Assembly: GCA_031082285.1 (NCBI GenBank)
Contig: JAVHLK010000020.1
Coordinates: forward strand, 12,027 to 64,494
DNA length: 52,468 bases
Source: Desulfomonilaceae bacterium
GTDB taxonomy: Bacteria > Desulfobacterota > Desulfomonilia > Desulfomonilales > Desulfomonilaceae
Direction of reading: 5' to 3'
Shown here: one piece after another, positions 42,415 to 52,455 of the stretch
Position numbering within the stretch: the stretch's first letter is position 1
How the letters are laid out: each line of letters begins with the position of its first letter
Translations under genes and position numbers: made by a program
Notes under the pieces: model-generated
The model's database searches: none
The model's input: the letters and a program-made list of their open reading frames with translations, nothing else
Told to the model about the DNA's origin: nothing

Positions 42415-44763
42415 ATGAACGATGATTCGCTTTCCGACATAGTCGACGACGGCATACGGTCTCTCGAACTTCCCGCGGTTCTTGAAGAAACGGCCGGGTA
42501 CGCGCACTCCGTTCCCGGTCGTATGGAAGTCCTGGGCGCAACGCCGGAAACGAGCCTCGAACGAATCCGGGAGGCTCTGGATCTTGTTCAAGAGATGCTC
42601 GAAGTGATAGGGCTCGACAAGCAGCCGGCATTTGGAGACCTGGTTCCGTTGGAAGGCGTCTTCTCCAGGCTCGAGCATTCGGCCGGCATTCTTGACTCGG
42701 AAGAGCTCCTTGCCGTCAGGGATGTCCTGGCTCTGTGCGAACGCGTCAAGGATCGCCTGGAGAGACTGGGCGAACGGTACCGGCTTCTGAGAAGTCATGC
42801 CGCGGAAATCGTTGCGTTGGAAACGCTGAGGTCGCGAATAGACCGGGTGTTCGATCCTCATGGGACGATCAAACCGACGGCAAGTCGTCGCCTGATGGAG
42901 ATTCACGATCGTACCCGATCCGTACGCCTGCGCATCAACAAGAGTCTCGAGCGTCTTGTCAATGACCGCGATCTCGCTCGAATCGTTCAGGAAGACTACA
43001 TTACCATGCGCAACGACCGGTACGTGATCCTTCTGCGGCCGGAATTCAAGGGCATGCTCGACGGCATCGTACACGATCATTCGCGAAGCGGGGCATCCGT
43101 GTACGTAGAGCCGCTGGACGTGGTTGACCTGAACAATCAGGTTGCATCACTGTTGGACGAGGAGAGGGAGGAAGTTCGGCGAATTCTCGACGAATTGACC
43201 CAAGAGGTCCGTTCGCTGCGTGAGGTGATCGAGGAGAATTACCGGGTTCTTGCCTTTCTCGACGCGTTCCGGGCCCGGGCATTGTACGCGAAGGCAACGT
43301 CGTCGATCATGCCGGAAATCGACGGGAATGGATTTCGAATCCTCGGGGCTCGGCACCCGCTTCTGCCCTTAGGCGGAGAAGCCGAAGTGGTGCCGATGGA
43401 CGTGATTCAGGATGAGTCCACATCCGCGACCGTGATCAGCGGGGCCAACATGGGCGGGAAGACGGTAGCCCTCAAGATCGCCGGTCTTTTTCCCCTCATG
43501 GCTCGCTGCGGTATTCTCTTGCCGGCCCGCGAGGGCACCAGGATTCAGCCCTTTGCACGCATCATGGCCGACATCGGCGACGAACAGGACATCAGGAACC
43601 GGGTTTCCTCGTTTTCAGGCCACATGGTCAGGATCAAGGCCATTATTGACGCGGCAGGGCCGGGAGACCTCGTGCTCCTGGATGAGTTGGGCGGGGCCAC
43701 CGACCCGGAAGAAGGCGGCGGCCTTGCCATGGCGATTATCGACCGGTTGATCGCGGCGAAGGCCCGCGTAGTGGTGACGACCCACCTGACCAATCTCAAG
43801 GCCTATGCGTTGTCCCGGTCCGATGTCCGAAATGTGAGTGTCGAATTTCACCCGACATCGCTGATGCCCACGTTTCGTCTCCTGTACGACCTTCCCGGAG
43901 AATCGCATGCCATCGAAACCGCGGAGCGGATCGGTATGGACCCGGAGGTCATCGCTTCTGCAAGACGCTACGCGGACAAGGCCGCGGGCGGCGGTTCGAG
44001 CTTGATCGAAAGCCTCCGGAACAAGCTGTCGGAAGTGGAGGCTCTTCGCGATGATCTGGCCGAGACCCGGCGATCGCTTGAGGCGGAAATCGAAAAGGTC
44101 CGGTTGGATCACGAAGGAGTCGTGGAGGAATTTCGCGCGGCCGCCGGGGAGATGATGCGCAACGCGGAAAGACAGATTGCCGACTTGCAGCGTTCCGTCA
44201 AGGAGGGGCGAACGAAGAGCGGCGCGAAGCCTCGAGAGACCCTTGCGGCCATCAAGAGAGGCATTGTGGAACAACTCGGCACCCCGCTCGAGCGGCCGGT
44301 TCAGGTGCCTGAAGTGGGGCGGCGGGTAAGGGTCAATTCGCTCGGAAGAATCGGTACGGTAAGGACCGTCCTTGACGGTGGGAAGGTCGAAGTTGCCGCG
44401 GGCAACATCACCATACGAGCGGATGTCGAAGATCTGGATCTCCTGAATGACGTACCGGATGAAAAAAAACCTTCAAAAAAGAGACTGATTGGGGTAGAAA
44501 TCCCCATTGCACAACCGAAGTGGGAAATCAACGTGATCGGGTTGCGCGTCCACGAGGCTGTCCCGATCATCGAAAAGGCGTTGGATGAGGCCCTCCTCGG
44601 GGGATTGGCCACGGTGAGCATCGTTCACGGAAAAGGTACGGGTAGACTCAAGAAGGGGGTTCGGGACCACCTGACGGCTCATCCGCTTGTAAAAAGCTTT
44701 CATTCCGGAAGCAGCGAGCAGGGAGGCGAGGGCGTCACGGTGGTGGAACTCCGTTCCGAGTAA
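42415..44763 (+). CDS. mutS2: Endonuclease MutS2
   Basis: MutS2 lacks the mismatch-recognition domain of MutS; it works in control of recombination or in ribosome rescue by splitting collided ribosomes. The 782-residue protein has the core/clamp domain, the Walker A motif GANMGGKT at 343-350, Walker B LVLLDELGGATDPEEGGG, then a coiled-coil region (about 525-610), a KOW-like segment around VRVNSLGRIGTVRTVLDGGK, and a C-terminal Smr nuclease domain from about 705 (INVIGLRVHEAVPIIEKALDEAL; VHGKGTGRLKKGVRDHL). The start is set by the normal family length and AGAGAG upstream. Confidence 0.93.
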   Translation: MNDDSLSDIVDDGIRSLELPAVLEETAGYAHSVPGRMEVLGATPETSLERIREALDLVQEMLEVIGLDKQPAFGDLVPLEGVFSRLEHSAGILDSEELLAVRDVLALCERVKDRLERLGERYRLLRSHAAEIVALETLRSRIDRVFDPHGTIKPTASRRLMEIHDRTRSVRLRINKSLERLVNDRDLARIVQEDYITMRNDRYVILLRPEFKGMLDGIVHDHSRSGASVYVEPLDVVDLNNQVASLLDEEREEVRRILDELTQEVRSLREVIEENYRVLAFLDAFRARALYAKATSSIMPEIDGNGFRILGARHPLLPLGGEAEVVPMDVIQDESTSATVISGANMGGKTVALKIAGLFPLMARCGILLPAREGTRIQPFARIMADIGDEQDIRNRVSSFSGHMVRIKAIIDAAGPGDLVLLDELGGATDPEEGGGLAMAIIDRLIAAKARVVVTTHLTNLKAYALSRSDVRNVSVEFHPTSLMPTFRLLYDLPGESHAIETAERIGMDPEVIASARRYADKAAGGGSSLIESLRNKLSEVEALRDDLAETRRSLEAEIEKVRLDHEGVVEEFRAAAGEMMRNAERQIADLQRSVKEGRTKSGAKPRETLAAIKRGIVEQLGTPLERPVQVPEVGRRVRVNSLGRIGTVRTVLDGGKVEVAAGNITIRADVEDLDLLNDVPDEKKPSKKRLIGVEIPIAQPKWEINVIGLRVHEAVPIIEKALDEALLGGLATVSIVHGKGTGRLKKGVRDHLTAHPLVKSFHSGSSEQGGEGVTVVELRSE

Positions 44764-44978
44764 TGATACGGCTCTTGCTTGAAGTACTTGTCGAAAGGTC
44801 TAGGGCATGATATTGGAATTCCGGCGGTTTGTGGCAACCTATTCGTGAGCGGTCGCCCCGGTCGGTCGTGGACCTGCAATTGCGAAGCATTGGGGCATCG
44901 GTCCGTTGTGTTGCGACCCGTGGATGTGCAAGGGGAGCGAATCTTCCAACTTGTGAGAGGTGAAGACGACTCGAGTAC

Positions 44979-46748
44979 ATGAGAATATCTGAGGCAAAAA
45001 TAGCTGAAGTGGCCGGCGCCGCCGATATCGTGCACGTCATATCAGGGTACGTGACATTGAAGAAGGCCGGCAAGGACTACCGAGGCGTGTGCCCTTTTCA
45101 CGGCGATACGGATCCCTCGTTCTATGTGTCCCCCCAGAAAGGCATATTCAAGTGTTTCGGGTGCGGAGCGGGCGGCCGCGTCTTCCATTTCATCATGAAG
45201 ATGGAGAACGTGTCGTTTGTTGAATCGGTTCGAATGCTTGCCGCACGCTACGGCGTCCCTTTCCGGCTGGAGGAGGGAAGGGGCCGTCCCCCGGATGAAC
45301 GAGACCGCCTGGTACGAGCCCTCAACAGTGCGCAAAGCTACTTCACACAGAATCTGAAGAGGAATTCTGCAGCCGGGGAGTATCTGACGAATCGGGGAGT
45401 GCCGGACGAGTGGATCGACCGCATTGGGTTTGGATTTGCTCCGGATTCGTGGGAGGGCATGGCGGATCACCTGCGTTCGGTGGGGGTCGACCACAGGGAC
45501 GCAACTTTGGCGGGTCTGATCAAGTCGAGGGCCTCCGGCGGCCATTACGACGTTTTCCGGTCCAGGATCACCGTACCCATAACCGACCTGAACTCGGCCA
45601 TTGTGGCCTTTGGCGGACGCATACTCGGACCGGGCGAACCGAAGTATCTGAACTCCCCGGAATCGCCGGTTTTTCAGAAAAAGAATACTCTGTACGGCCT
45701 GGATGGGGCGCGTGATTCGATACGCCGAGAAGGCTTCATCGTCGTCGTGGAAGGGTACTTCGATCAGATTTCGCTCATGATCGGGGGAGTTGAGAATACC
45801 GTCGCTCCATTAGGCACCGCGTTGGGCGCCCATCAGGTGCGTCTCATGAAGAGGTTTTCCGAGAATGTCATCACCGTCTTCGATGGGGACGAGGCCGGTT
45901 TGAGGGCCGTGAAGCGATCCATCCCGGTGTTCATCGCTCAAGGGATCGAGCCTCGGTGCGTAATCCTGAAGGAAGACAAGGACCCGGACGAAGCCGTTCG
46001 AAGATTGGGAGGCGACGGGTTCCGTGACCTGCTGGACGCCGCGGAGAGCATGGTGGACTTCCTGCTCGGCAGCATTCAGGCACAATACGATCTGGGCACC
46101 CTTTCGGGCAGAAATCTGGCCCTCGAAGAGTGCTTACCGGTGCTCCGGGAGATTGCCGATTCCAAAGAGCGGGATTATCTTATAGAGAGGTTTTCGTCAC
46201 GGATTCGTGTGAGAGAGGAGCGGTTACGCAGAGTACTGTCCGCCGGGAAACACAAGCGGCGAGATGATGGTCCAAAGCCGGTCGGAGCCATGAGTCTGTT
46301 TGACCTTCCCGCAGACGAGCGGAATGTGGTGAGAGGCATGCTTCTCAGGGAAGGGTTCATCGACAGAGTGCTCGAAGCCGGCGTAATCAAGGACATAGAC
46401 CACGCGGTTCTTCGTACGCTTGCGGAGATGATGGCGGGCTTTCGTAGAGATCACGGCGTCTTTGACTCGATGTCGTTCTTCGACTCTTTGCACGATCAGG
46501 ACCTTGCCGCTTTGGTGGCCGGCTGGCTGCACCCAAAACGAGAGGAGGACGATCTGAGGCCCGATGTGGAACCGGACGTGGACGGCGATCTTACGTTGGA
46601 TGAGTCAATGGACAGAATACGTGGGAGAAAGCTGATACGGCGCAAGGAGGAGATCCAGGAAAGGATGAAACGCTGCCCTCCCGAGGGAGAGGAGTTCGGT
46701 TCATTGTGTAGGGAACTCCTGGCAATAGGAAAGCGTCTCGGTAAATGA
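44979..46748 (+). CDS. dnaG: DNA primase
   Basis: DnaG makes RNA primers at the replication fork. The 589-aa protein has an N-terminal CHC2 zinc finger (C38, H41, C59, C62 in CPFHGDTDPSF...CFGCGAGG), a primase core with RIGFGFAPDSWEGM, and a TOPRIM domain in which VVVEGYFDQISL supplies the glutamate and VITVFDGDEAGLRAV the DxD-type acidic pair. The C-terminal third is the helicase-binding domain. It is followed by rpoD after about 200 bases, as in the macromolecular synthesis operon, but rpsU is absent. The ribosome site is weak. Confidence 0.95.
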   Translation: MRISEAKIAEVAGAADIVHVISGYVTLKKAGKDYRGVCPFHGDTDPSFYVSPQKGIFKCFGCGAGGRVFHFIMKMENVSFVESVRMLAARYGVPFRLEEGRGRPPDERDRLVRALNSAQSYFTQNLKRNSAAGEYLTNRGVPDEWIDRIGFGFAPDSWEGMADHLRSVGVDHRDATLAGLIKSRASGGHYDVFRSRITVPITDLNSAIVAFGGRILGPGEPKYLNSPESPVFQKKNTLYGLDGARDSIRREGFIVVVEGYFDQISLMIGGVENTVAPLGTALGAHQVRLMKRFSENVITVFDGDEAGLRAVKRSIPVFIAQGIEPRCVILKEDKDPDEAVRRLGGDGFRDLLDAAESMVDFLLGSIQAQYDLGTLSGRNLALEECLPVLREIADSKERDYLIERFSSRIRVREERLRRVLSAGKHKRRDDGPKPVGAMSLFDLPADERNVVRGMLLREGFIDRVLEAGVIKDIDHAVLRTLAEMMAGFRRDHGVFDSMSFFDSLHDQDLAALVAGWLHPKREEDDLRPDVEPDVDGDLTLDESMDRIRGRKLIRRKEEIQERMKRCPPEGEEFGSLCRELLAIGKRLGK

Positions 46749-46952
46749 GGCCGCGAGTCTTCAAGGACGGGATGGAGAGTACGCTGCAGGAGTGTGTTCG
46801 GCTCCGAAGGGAACTATCGGCCTTCCCCAAAACAGGGGAAGACGGATTCCGATTCCCGCAATTCGAACACCCTTGTTCCGAATTCAGGCACGTCGACCAC
46901 GTGCGTGGAAGGAACGAGGGGCACAACAATACCGCTGAGGAGAAGTCCGTTT

Positions 46953-48731
46953 ATGGCTAATTCAAAGACCAACTCGGAATTCAAAGAACTGTTCGACCTG
47001 GCTCGGACGAAGAAATATCTGACGTATGACGAGATCAACCGGCACATGCCTGCGCATGTTGTCGGTGCGGCTCAAATCGACGAAGTCCTTATGAGGATGA
47101 TGGCCGAACACGATGTGGAACTCGTAGCCTCGGAGAAAAAGATCCCGGTCTCGGACAAGAGAGCCAAGAGAATTGACGACGAGAAGAGCGACGACGACGA
47201 GGAAGACGAGATCCCCGCAGACCCTGAATCGGTGGTTCGAGGAAACGACCCGGTAAAGATGTACCTGCACGAGATGGGGTGCGTATCCTTGCTCACCAGG
47301 GAAGGGGAAGTGGAGATCGCAAAACGAATCGAGACGGGAGAACAACAGGTTTTCTCGGTCATTATCGGTTGCCCGGTGACCATCAAGGAAGTACTTGCAC
47401 TGGGTGAGAAGCTTCAAAAGGGCAGTATACGACTCAAAGAGGTCATCCGCGGTTTGGACGACGAAGAAGTGCCGGACGGCGACGACTCGAGCCACATCGA
47501 ACGGGTCATGAAACTCATTGAGGAGATGAGGGAGTACGATTCGCGGTACAACGCCCTTTCGGCAAAGCAGATCTCGCTCATCGAGGCAGGGTCCGAGCAG
47601 GAAATCGAAGAGATCGACCGGGAAATGAAGGCTTGTCGGAATCAGGTCGTGGAGTGTTTGAGGAACATCAACCTCAACAGCAACATGATCGAACACATAG
47701 CCGGCAAGCTCAAGTTCCTCGTTCAGAAACTGGATGCCGTGCATGACGAACTACGGGCCGTTGAGTATGAATTGAAGACGCCGCTTCCCGAGGCCATAGA
47801 GCGCGTCCAACACCTCGCTCACATGGTTGAGGAAGGGAAGTCCCTCAAGAAACTCACTCATCTCTCGCCGCAAAGGGTGATGGACCTGGTAGGCAAGCTT
47901 GAACACGGCTTGAGGAGAATCGAACGGATTCAGGCCGAAGCGGGGATCGACGAGGAGCATCTGAGAGATGCTCTTGCCAAATGTCAGGAAGGCGAACGGG
48001 TCGCCACGAGAGCAAAGAGCGAGCTGGTGCAGGCCAATCTTCGGCTGGTCGTCAGCATCGCCAAGAAATACACCAACCGTGGGCTCCAGTTCCTCGACCT
48101 GATTCAGGAAGGCAACATCGGATTGATGAAGGCGGTGGACAAGTTCGAGTACCAGCGGGGATACAAGTTCAGCACGTATGCGACGTGGTGGATCCGGCAG
48201 GCGATCACCAGGGCCATTGCCGACCAGGCAAGGACCATACGTATTCCCGTTCACATGATCGAGACCATCAATAAGCTTATTCGCACGTCGAGGTACCTTG
48301 TTCAGGAATACGGTCGCGAACCGACCCCGGAAGAGATCGCGGACAAGATGGAATTCCCCCTGGAAAAGGTACGTAAGGTCCTGAAGATCGCCAAGGAGCC
48401 CATCTCCCTGGAGACGCCCATCGGCGAAGAAGAGGATTCACACCTGGGTGACTTTATTGAAGACAAGAAGATCCTCTCGCCCTCGGAAGCGGTCGTGGGA
48501 ATGAGCCTCACCGAGCAGACCAGGAAGGTCCTTGCCACGCTCACCCCCAGAGAAGAAAAGGTTCTCCGTATGCGTTTCGGAATCGGAGAGCGTGCCGACC
48601 ACACATTGGAAGAGGTGGGACAGGATTTCGACGTCACCCGCGAACGCATCCGGCAAATCGAGGCCAAGGCCCTGAAGAAGCTGAGACATCCATCCAGGAG
48701 CAAGCGTCTGCGGCCGTTCATTGAAGGGTGA
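46953..48731 (+). CDS. rpoD: Primary sigma factor RpoD (sigma-70)
   Basis: This is the housekeeping sigma factor (592 aa). Region 1.1 is at the N-terminus (about 10-75), followed by an acidic linker ([18 protein letters not shown]), region 1.2 ([21 protein letters not shown]), a non-conserved region, then region 2 ([40 protein letters not shown]), region 3 and the region 4 helix-turn-helix ([25 protein letters not shown]). GAGGAGA precedes the ATG at 46953; the frame is open 53 codons further upstream without a family match. A terminator follows at 48860. Confidence 0.96.
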   Translation: MANSKTNSEFKELFDLARTKKYLTYDEINRHMPAHVVGAAQIDEVLMRMMAEHDVELVASEKKIPVSDKRAKRIDDEKSDDDEEDEIPADPESVVRGNDPVKMYLHEMGCVSLLTREGEVEIAKRIETGEQQVFSVIIGCPVTIKEVLALGEKLQKGSIRLKEVIRGLDDEEVPDGDDSSHIERVMKLIEEMREYDSRYNALSAKQISLIEAGSEQEIEEIDREMKACRNQVVECLRNINLNSNMIEHIAGKLKFLVQKLDAVHDELRAVEYELKTPLPEAIERVQHLAHMVEEGKSLKKLTHLSPQRVMDLVGKLEHGLRRIERIQAEAGIDEEHLRDALAKCQEGERVATRAKSELVQANLRLVVSIAKKYTNRGLQFLDLIQEGNIGLMKAVDKFEYQRGYKFSTYATWWIRQAITRAIADQARTIRIPVHMIETINKLIRTSRYLVQEYGREPTPEEIADKMEFPLEKVRKVLKIAKEPISLETPIGEEEDSHLGDFIEDKKILSPSEAVVGMSLTEQTRKVLATLTPREEKVLRMRFGIGERADHTLEEVGQDFDVTRERIRQIEAKALKKLRHPSRSKRLRPFIEG

Positions 48732-48859
48732 CGCGTTCGAATACCCTTCTGAGACGGAATGCATTGCCGGCGCGCAGCCGGCCGGCGTTTGGTTGAAACT
48801 CGAGAGAATAAGGGGTCTGCAGGAACGCGGACCCCGCCGAAACTTGTGAAACGGATCAG

Positions 48860-48887
48860 AAAGGCGGCCAACGGCCGCCTTTCTTGT
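48860..48887 (+). terminator. Terminator of rpoD
   Basis: AAAGGCGGCC (48860-48869) pairs perfectly with GGCCGCCTTT (48873-48882) around AAC; TCTTG follows. The T-tract is short, but the ten-pair stem is strong. The remaining 48732-49199 gap holds only this hairpin and the repeat at 49018. Confidence 0.75.
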
Positions 48888-49017
48888 GCGCGGCGACAAG
48901 ACATGGACCGCGGCCGAACCTCCGCCCGTTGTGTGACACGTGAGTGCCGGAGATGGTATATTATAGTAGTTGCCAAGAGGTCTTTCCGAAATTTGCATGT
49001 CCGTGTCGTTCCCGGGC

Positions 49018-49062
49018 AAATCCCCCCAGCCCCCTTTGGCAAAGGGGGAGTAAGGGGGATTT
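49018..49062. repeat. Nested palindromic repeat element
   Basis: An outer pair, AAATCCCCC (49018-49026) with GGGGGATTT (49054-49062), encloses an inner pair, CCCCCTTT (49030-49037) with AAAGGGGG (49041-49048). Elements of this kind are dispersed in many bacterial genomes. It lies between the rpoD terminator and the MEMO-family gene. Confidence 0.7.
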
Positions 49063-49199
49063 CTCTGTACAAAGCCCGGGAACCGGACTTCAATTATCGG
49101 TAATTTCTTTTGGCAATGGCTATAGTATGTCGCCGACCGAAGCCGCACGCCGGCAGCTGGAACGGGAAGGAAAGATCATGGAGAAGGTAAGGAAGAACC

Positions 49200-50444
49200 A
49201 TGCACGCGGACAGGAATGACAAGCCCAAGCTCAGGCACGTGGAGCCGGTGCAGATCGTGCACGAGGGACGTCAACTGGTTGGATTGAAGGATCCGCTCAA
49301 ACTGACCGATCGGATGCTTTGCTTCAGCATGGACGCCTTGCCGCTTCTGGCCATGCTGGACGGAACGCATTCCCTTCTGGATATTCAGGCGAGCCTCTCG
49401 GCGCGGTCCGGCCGGCTCGTGTTCTTCGACGACGTCAAGGAGATCGTGGAACGACTCGACGATGCAGCCCTTCTGGAAGGGGATCGGTTCAAGGCCGCGT
49501 TCGCCCGACTTGTGGAGGACTATAGAAAGCAGCCCTGCAGGCCGTGCTCCCATGCAGGCATGAGCTACAGTGTGGATCCCGACGAACTGCGCGGCGAACT
49601 CCGCTCCTTTTTCGATGCCGACGGCGGTCCGGGATTGCCCGACTTCTTCACCGATGAGCGGCGTCCCATTGGATTGATCGCGCCGCATATCGATATTCGC
49701 GCCGGCGGCCCCTGCTTCGCACGAGGGTATCACGCACTTGCGTCGGGGCAACCTTCCGACGTGTACGTGATCCTCGGCACCGGACATGCCGGCGTGGAAG
49801 GGATGTTCACCGCATGCTCCCTGGACTTCCAAACACCCCTGGGAATCGTGAGGACCGATCGAGAGCTCCTCGGACGTCTTGGCGAAGCGCTTGGGCGAGA
49901 TCCGGCCGAAGAGGAAATCCTGCACGCGCATGAACATGTGATCGAGTTCCAATTGGTGTTTCTTCAGTATCTGCTGTCGGACCGACACGAGTTCACCATA
50001 TTGCCGGTCCTCTGCTCCTTGTCGCACCACATCTTTGACGACAGGCAAGAAAACGAGGTCCTTCGAGACCGGTTTCACGAGTTTTGTCGGGCACTGAAGG
50101 CCGTGTGTGCCGAGAGTTCCAAGCGTGTCTGTTTCGTGGCCAGCGCGGACCTCGACCATATCGGGCCTCGTTACGGAGACTCCTTTACCCCGCACAAGGG
50201 AACCGTGGACGAGGCCCTGGAGAAGGACAATCAAATTCTTCGACACCTGGAACGAGTCGATGTTCGGTCGTTTATCAGAGATGTGGCTCTGGACAACGAC
50301 GCGCGACGTATTTGTGGATTTTCGCCCATCACCACGATGCTTCATTGCATCGATGCGACGACGGGGAATCTCTTGAGTCTGGACCACGCGCAGGTCGACA
50401 ACCGTAATTCCTTTGTCAGTTTTACGTCCATGATCTTTCATTAA
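49200..50444 (+). CDS. amrB: AmmeMemoRadiSam system protein B (MEMO family) with PqqD-like N-terminus
   Basis: MEMO-like proteins share a fold with dioxygenases and are found with an AMMECR1 protein and a radical-SAM enzyme; their reaction is unknown in bacteria. In this 414-aa protein, residues 1-115 form an extra domain (MDALPLLAMLDGTHSLLDIQ, then DDVKEIVERLDDAALLEGDRF) resembling PqqD peptide-binding modules. The MEMO part, from about 150, has GLIAPHIDIRAGG, VILGTGHAG, HEHVIEFQLVFLQYL and FVASADLDHIGPRYGD. The usual SSDFxH-type block reads ASADLDH, without the cysteine of animal MEMO1. A CxxC (PCRPC) sits between the domains. The other two system genes are not in the window. A GGAAG precedes the ATG. 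Confidence 0.85.
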   Translation: MHADRNDKPKLRHVEPVQIVHEGRQLVGLKDPLKLTDRMLCFSMDALPLLAMLDGTHSLLDIQASLSARSGRLVFFDDVKEIVERLDDAALLEGDRFKAAFARLVEDYRKQPCRPCSHAGMSYSVDPDELRGELRSFFDADGGPGLPDFFTDERRPIGLIAPHIDIRAGGPCFARGYHALASGQPSDVYVILGTGHAGVEGMFTACSLDFQTPLGIVRTDRELLGRLGEALGRDPAEEEILHAHEHVIEFQLVFLQYLLSDRHEFTILPVLCSLSHHIFDDRQENEVLRDRFHEFCRALKAVCAESSKRVCFVASADLDHIGPRYGDSFTPHKGTVDEALEKDNQILRHLERVDVRSFIRDVALDNDARRICGFSPITTMLHCIDATTGNLLSLDHAQVDNRNSFVSFTSMIFH

Positions 50445-50485
50445 CGTCTCCATACTCTGCTTGGGATCCCTGTCCGGAGGACCGT

Positions 50486-51994
50486 ATGAAGCGCTGTGTG
50501 TTCGTCGTAATTCCCATTCTGGCGATTACGTTCCTGATGACTGACGGTCGGGCCCAACCGACCGACTCTACTATCGAAACCCAGGTCCTGAGGGTCTTTG
50601 CCACCACGAGATCGGGGTACTATCACAAGCCGTGGAAGAGTCCCGATTTCCGTCACGTGAAGGGAAGCGCGTTCTTCTTCAAGGACGACGAACTTTTCCC
50701 CGGTGAACGGGGACTCATCCTTACCAACGCGCATGCGGTATCCATGGGCCAGAGCATAAAGGTCTCCAACGGGAGAGAGAAACAGCGTTACGACGTAAAT
50801 CTCCTGGGAGTGTGCGACTCGGCCGATTTCGCGGTGGTCAAGATGGAAGCCGACCAACTCGAGCTTTACGAGCGCCGAAACGGAAAAGTCGTGCCGTTGG
50901 AACTGGGAAACAGCGATCAACTCCGGGTCGGCCACAAGGTGCTCGGCTGGGGCTATCCTCTCGGCGGCGAGGGTATCAGCAAGTCCGAGGAGGGCGAAAT
51001 CAGCCGGATCGAAGTGAACAGGTACGCGTATTCCGGCGACCGGTGGCTCATGGTTCAGGCGTCGATGCAGCAGAACCGGGGCAACTCGGGAGGACCCGTG
51101 CTGAAGGACGGAAAAGTCGTCGGTATTTCGTTTCAGGGAATACGGACCAGCGACAGGATCAACTACTTCATTCCCATAAACCTGGTCAAAAGGCTCGTCC
51201 CCGCGCTCGGCGACCAGGCCCGGATTCCGCAATGGCACTATCTGGCACAGTCCATGTTCCCGAGACTGAAGGACTACTACGATCTGGACGCTGATCACGG
51301 CGGAATCCTGGTCGATTATGTGATCCCCGGCGGCGGTCCCCACGCCTTCGGCTTGCGCGATGGAGATATTCTGCTTGAAATGGACGGTCACGAGATTGAC
51401 AACTTCGGGGACATCTTCTTTGAAGAGATCGGTCAGAGAGTGTACTACGGGGAGATTCTCAACCGCAAACTCGTGGGCGACCCGCTTACCGTCAAGGTGA
51501 TTCGAGCCGGTGAAGTGAAGGAGATCACCGGCGTCGTGGGAGAAGGACTCCCGGAACTCGTGCCCAGGATATTCTCCGCGCCCAACTACTTCATCTTCGG
51601 CGGCATCGGTTTCGTGGAATTGACCCTCAACTGCATCGACAACCTGGGGAAGGCGGGAGAACCCTTCAGAGCCAAATTTGCATCGGAATTCCCGGAAAAG
51701 CCGTATCAGAAAGTCGTCATCATCTCAGAGATCTTTCCCGAATACGGCCTCGTCGACACCACTCCCTTTCTCAAAAAGGTTGAAAAGATCGATGGGGAGG
51801 ACGTGTTGAACATCATCGACCTGTACGAGAAGATCCGATCGCTCCAAAAACAAGGCAAGAAAAAGGTCGCGCTGGAAGTCGCCGGACGCCTTGTGCTGCC
51901 GCTGGACATTAAAGGCGCGGAGGAACTGGACAAGGACATCAAGGAAAGATACGGCATTCTGTACATGAAGACGCCGGGAGGATTCCGGAAATAG
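50486..51994 (+). CDS. Deg/HtrA-like serine protease with PDZ domain
   Basis: This is a periplasmic trypsin-fold protease of 502 aa. Signal peptide MKRCVFVVIPILAITFLMTD is followed by cleavage near GRAQ. The catalytic triad is intact: H83 (LTNAHAV), D114 (DSADFAVVKM) and S201 (NRGNSGGPV). A PDZ domain covers about 265-355 (VDYVIPGGGPHAFGLRDGDILLEMDG). The C-terminal 140 residues form a second PDZ-like unit (YGLVDTTPFLKKVEKIDGED). The layout is closer to plant-type Deg proteases (DEG9/DEG2-like) than to E. coli DegP. GGAGG precedes the ATG. It lies 41 bases after the MEMO gene, so they are likely co-transcribed. Confidence 0.9.
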   Translation: MKRCVFVVIPILAITFLMTDGRAQPTDSTIETQVLRVFATTRSGYYHKPWKSPDFRHVKGSAFFFKDDELFPGERGLILTNAHAVSMGQSIKVSNGREKQRYDVNLLGVCDSADFAVVKMEADQLELYERRNGKVVPLELGNSDQLRVGHKVLGWGYPLGGEGISKSEEGEISRIEVNRYAYSGDRWLMVQASMQQNRGNSGGPVLKDGKVVGISFQGIRTSDRINYFIPINLVKRLVPALGDQARIPQWHYLAQSMFPRLKDYYDLDADHGGILVDYVIPGGGPHAFGLRDGDILLEMDGHEIDNFGDIFFEEIGQRVYYGEILNRKLVGDPLTVKVIRAGEVKEITGVVGEGLPELVPRIFSAPNYFIFGGIGFVELTLNCIDNLGKAGEPFRAKFASEFPEKPYQKVVIISEIFPEYGLVDTTPFLKKVEKIDGEDVLNIIDLYEKIRSLQKQGKKKVALEVAGRLVLPLDIKGAEELDKDIKERYGILYMKTPGGFRK

Positions 51995-52010
51995 TGCCGG
52001 CAGGTTCCAC

Positions 52011-52181
52011 CTCGTTCCCGGGCTCCGCCCTGAGCATGTCCCATATCTTCTTGCCGGCACCGCGAATCGGCTGACGACAGGCGAACCGATTCGCGGTGCT
52101 GACCGACCAGTGCCCCGTAGGGGCTCACCGCATGTAGGGGCAGGTCCCTGTGCCTGCCCTCTTCAACGGGTTTCAACCCGT
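52011..52181. repeat. Dispersed palindromic repeats, first group at right end
   Basis: CTCGTTCCCGGGCTCCGCCC (52011-52030) is the reverse complement of 69-88 with one difference. TGTAGGGGCAGG starts a 27-base unit ending in TGCCTGCCC (52133-52159). ACGGGTT (52166-52172) pairs perfectly with AACCCGT (52175-52181). The region has no coding capacity I can support. Confidence 0.6.
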
Positions 52182-52383
52182 GGAAGGGAGCTCGGGGAAT
52201 GGGAGAAGAACCCCCGCGTACAGGTGAAGACTTCAATTTGACAACCGTGGTACACATGCGTCGTAAGGGTCCGTCACAGAATGAGACCTGCGGCTACGTC
52301 GTTCACCGAGCGATCGTCTCGACCCGGCACTGAAGAACGTGTCTCAAAACTCAAATGTACGGTCAAGTCGTGGTACGCCGCGG

Positions 52384-52455
52384 TGTAGGGGCGGGTTTTA
52401 CACCCGCCCGATTCTGGGTACTCGATTGCGGGCGGGTATAAAACCCGCCCCTACA
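52384..52455. repeat. Long inverted repeat, MITE/REP-like
   Basis: A 27-base arm (52384-52410, beginning TGTAGGGGCGGG) and its inverted copy (52429-52455, ending CCCGCCCCTACA) match at 26 of 27 positions around an 18-base spacer. The arm start is shared with the unit at 52133 (TGTAGGGGC) and with base 1 of the window (TAGGGGC). Each arm can also fold on itself. No transposase gene is near. Confidence 0.75.

Noticed and set aside
48944-49219. Short frame overlapping the start of the MEMO gene
   Set aside because: It runs through the palindromic repeat at 49018-49062 and has no ribosome site; the MEMO start itself is better supported.
49176-50453. Minus-strand reading frame of 425 codons over the MEMO gene
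   Set aside because: It mirrors the MEMO-family gene almost exactly, has no recognisable domain, and arises from high GC third-position bias.
50441-51391. Minus-strand frame of 316 codons over the Deg protease
   Set aside because: The protease has an intact catalytic triad and PDZ domain on the other strand.
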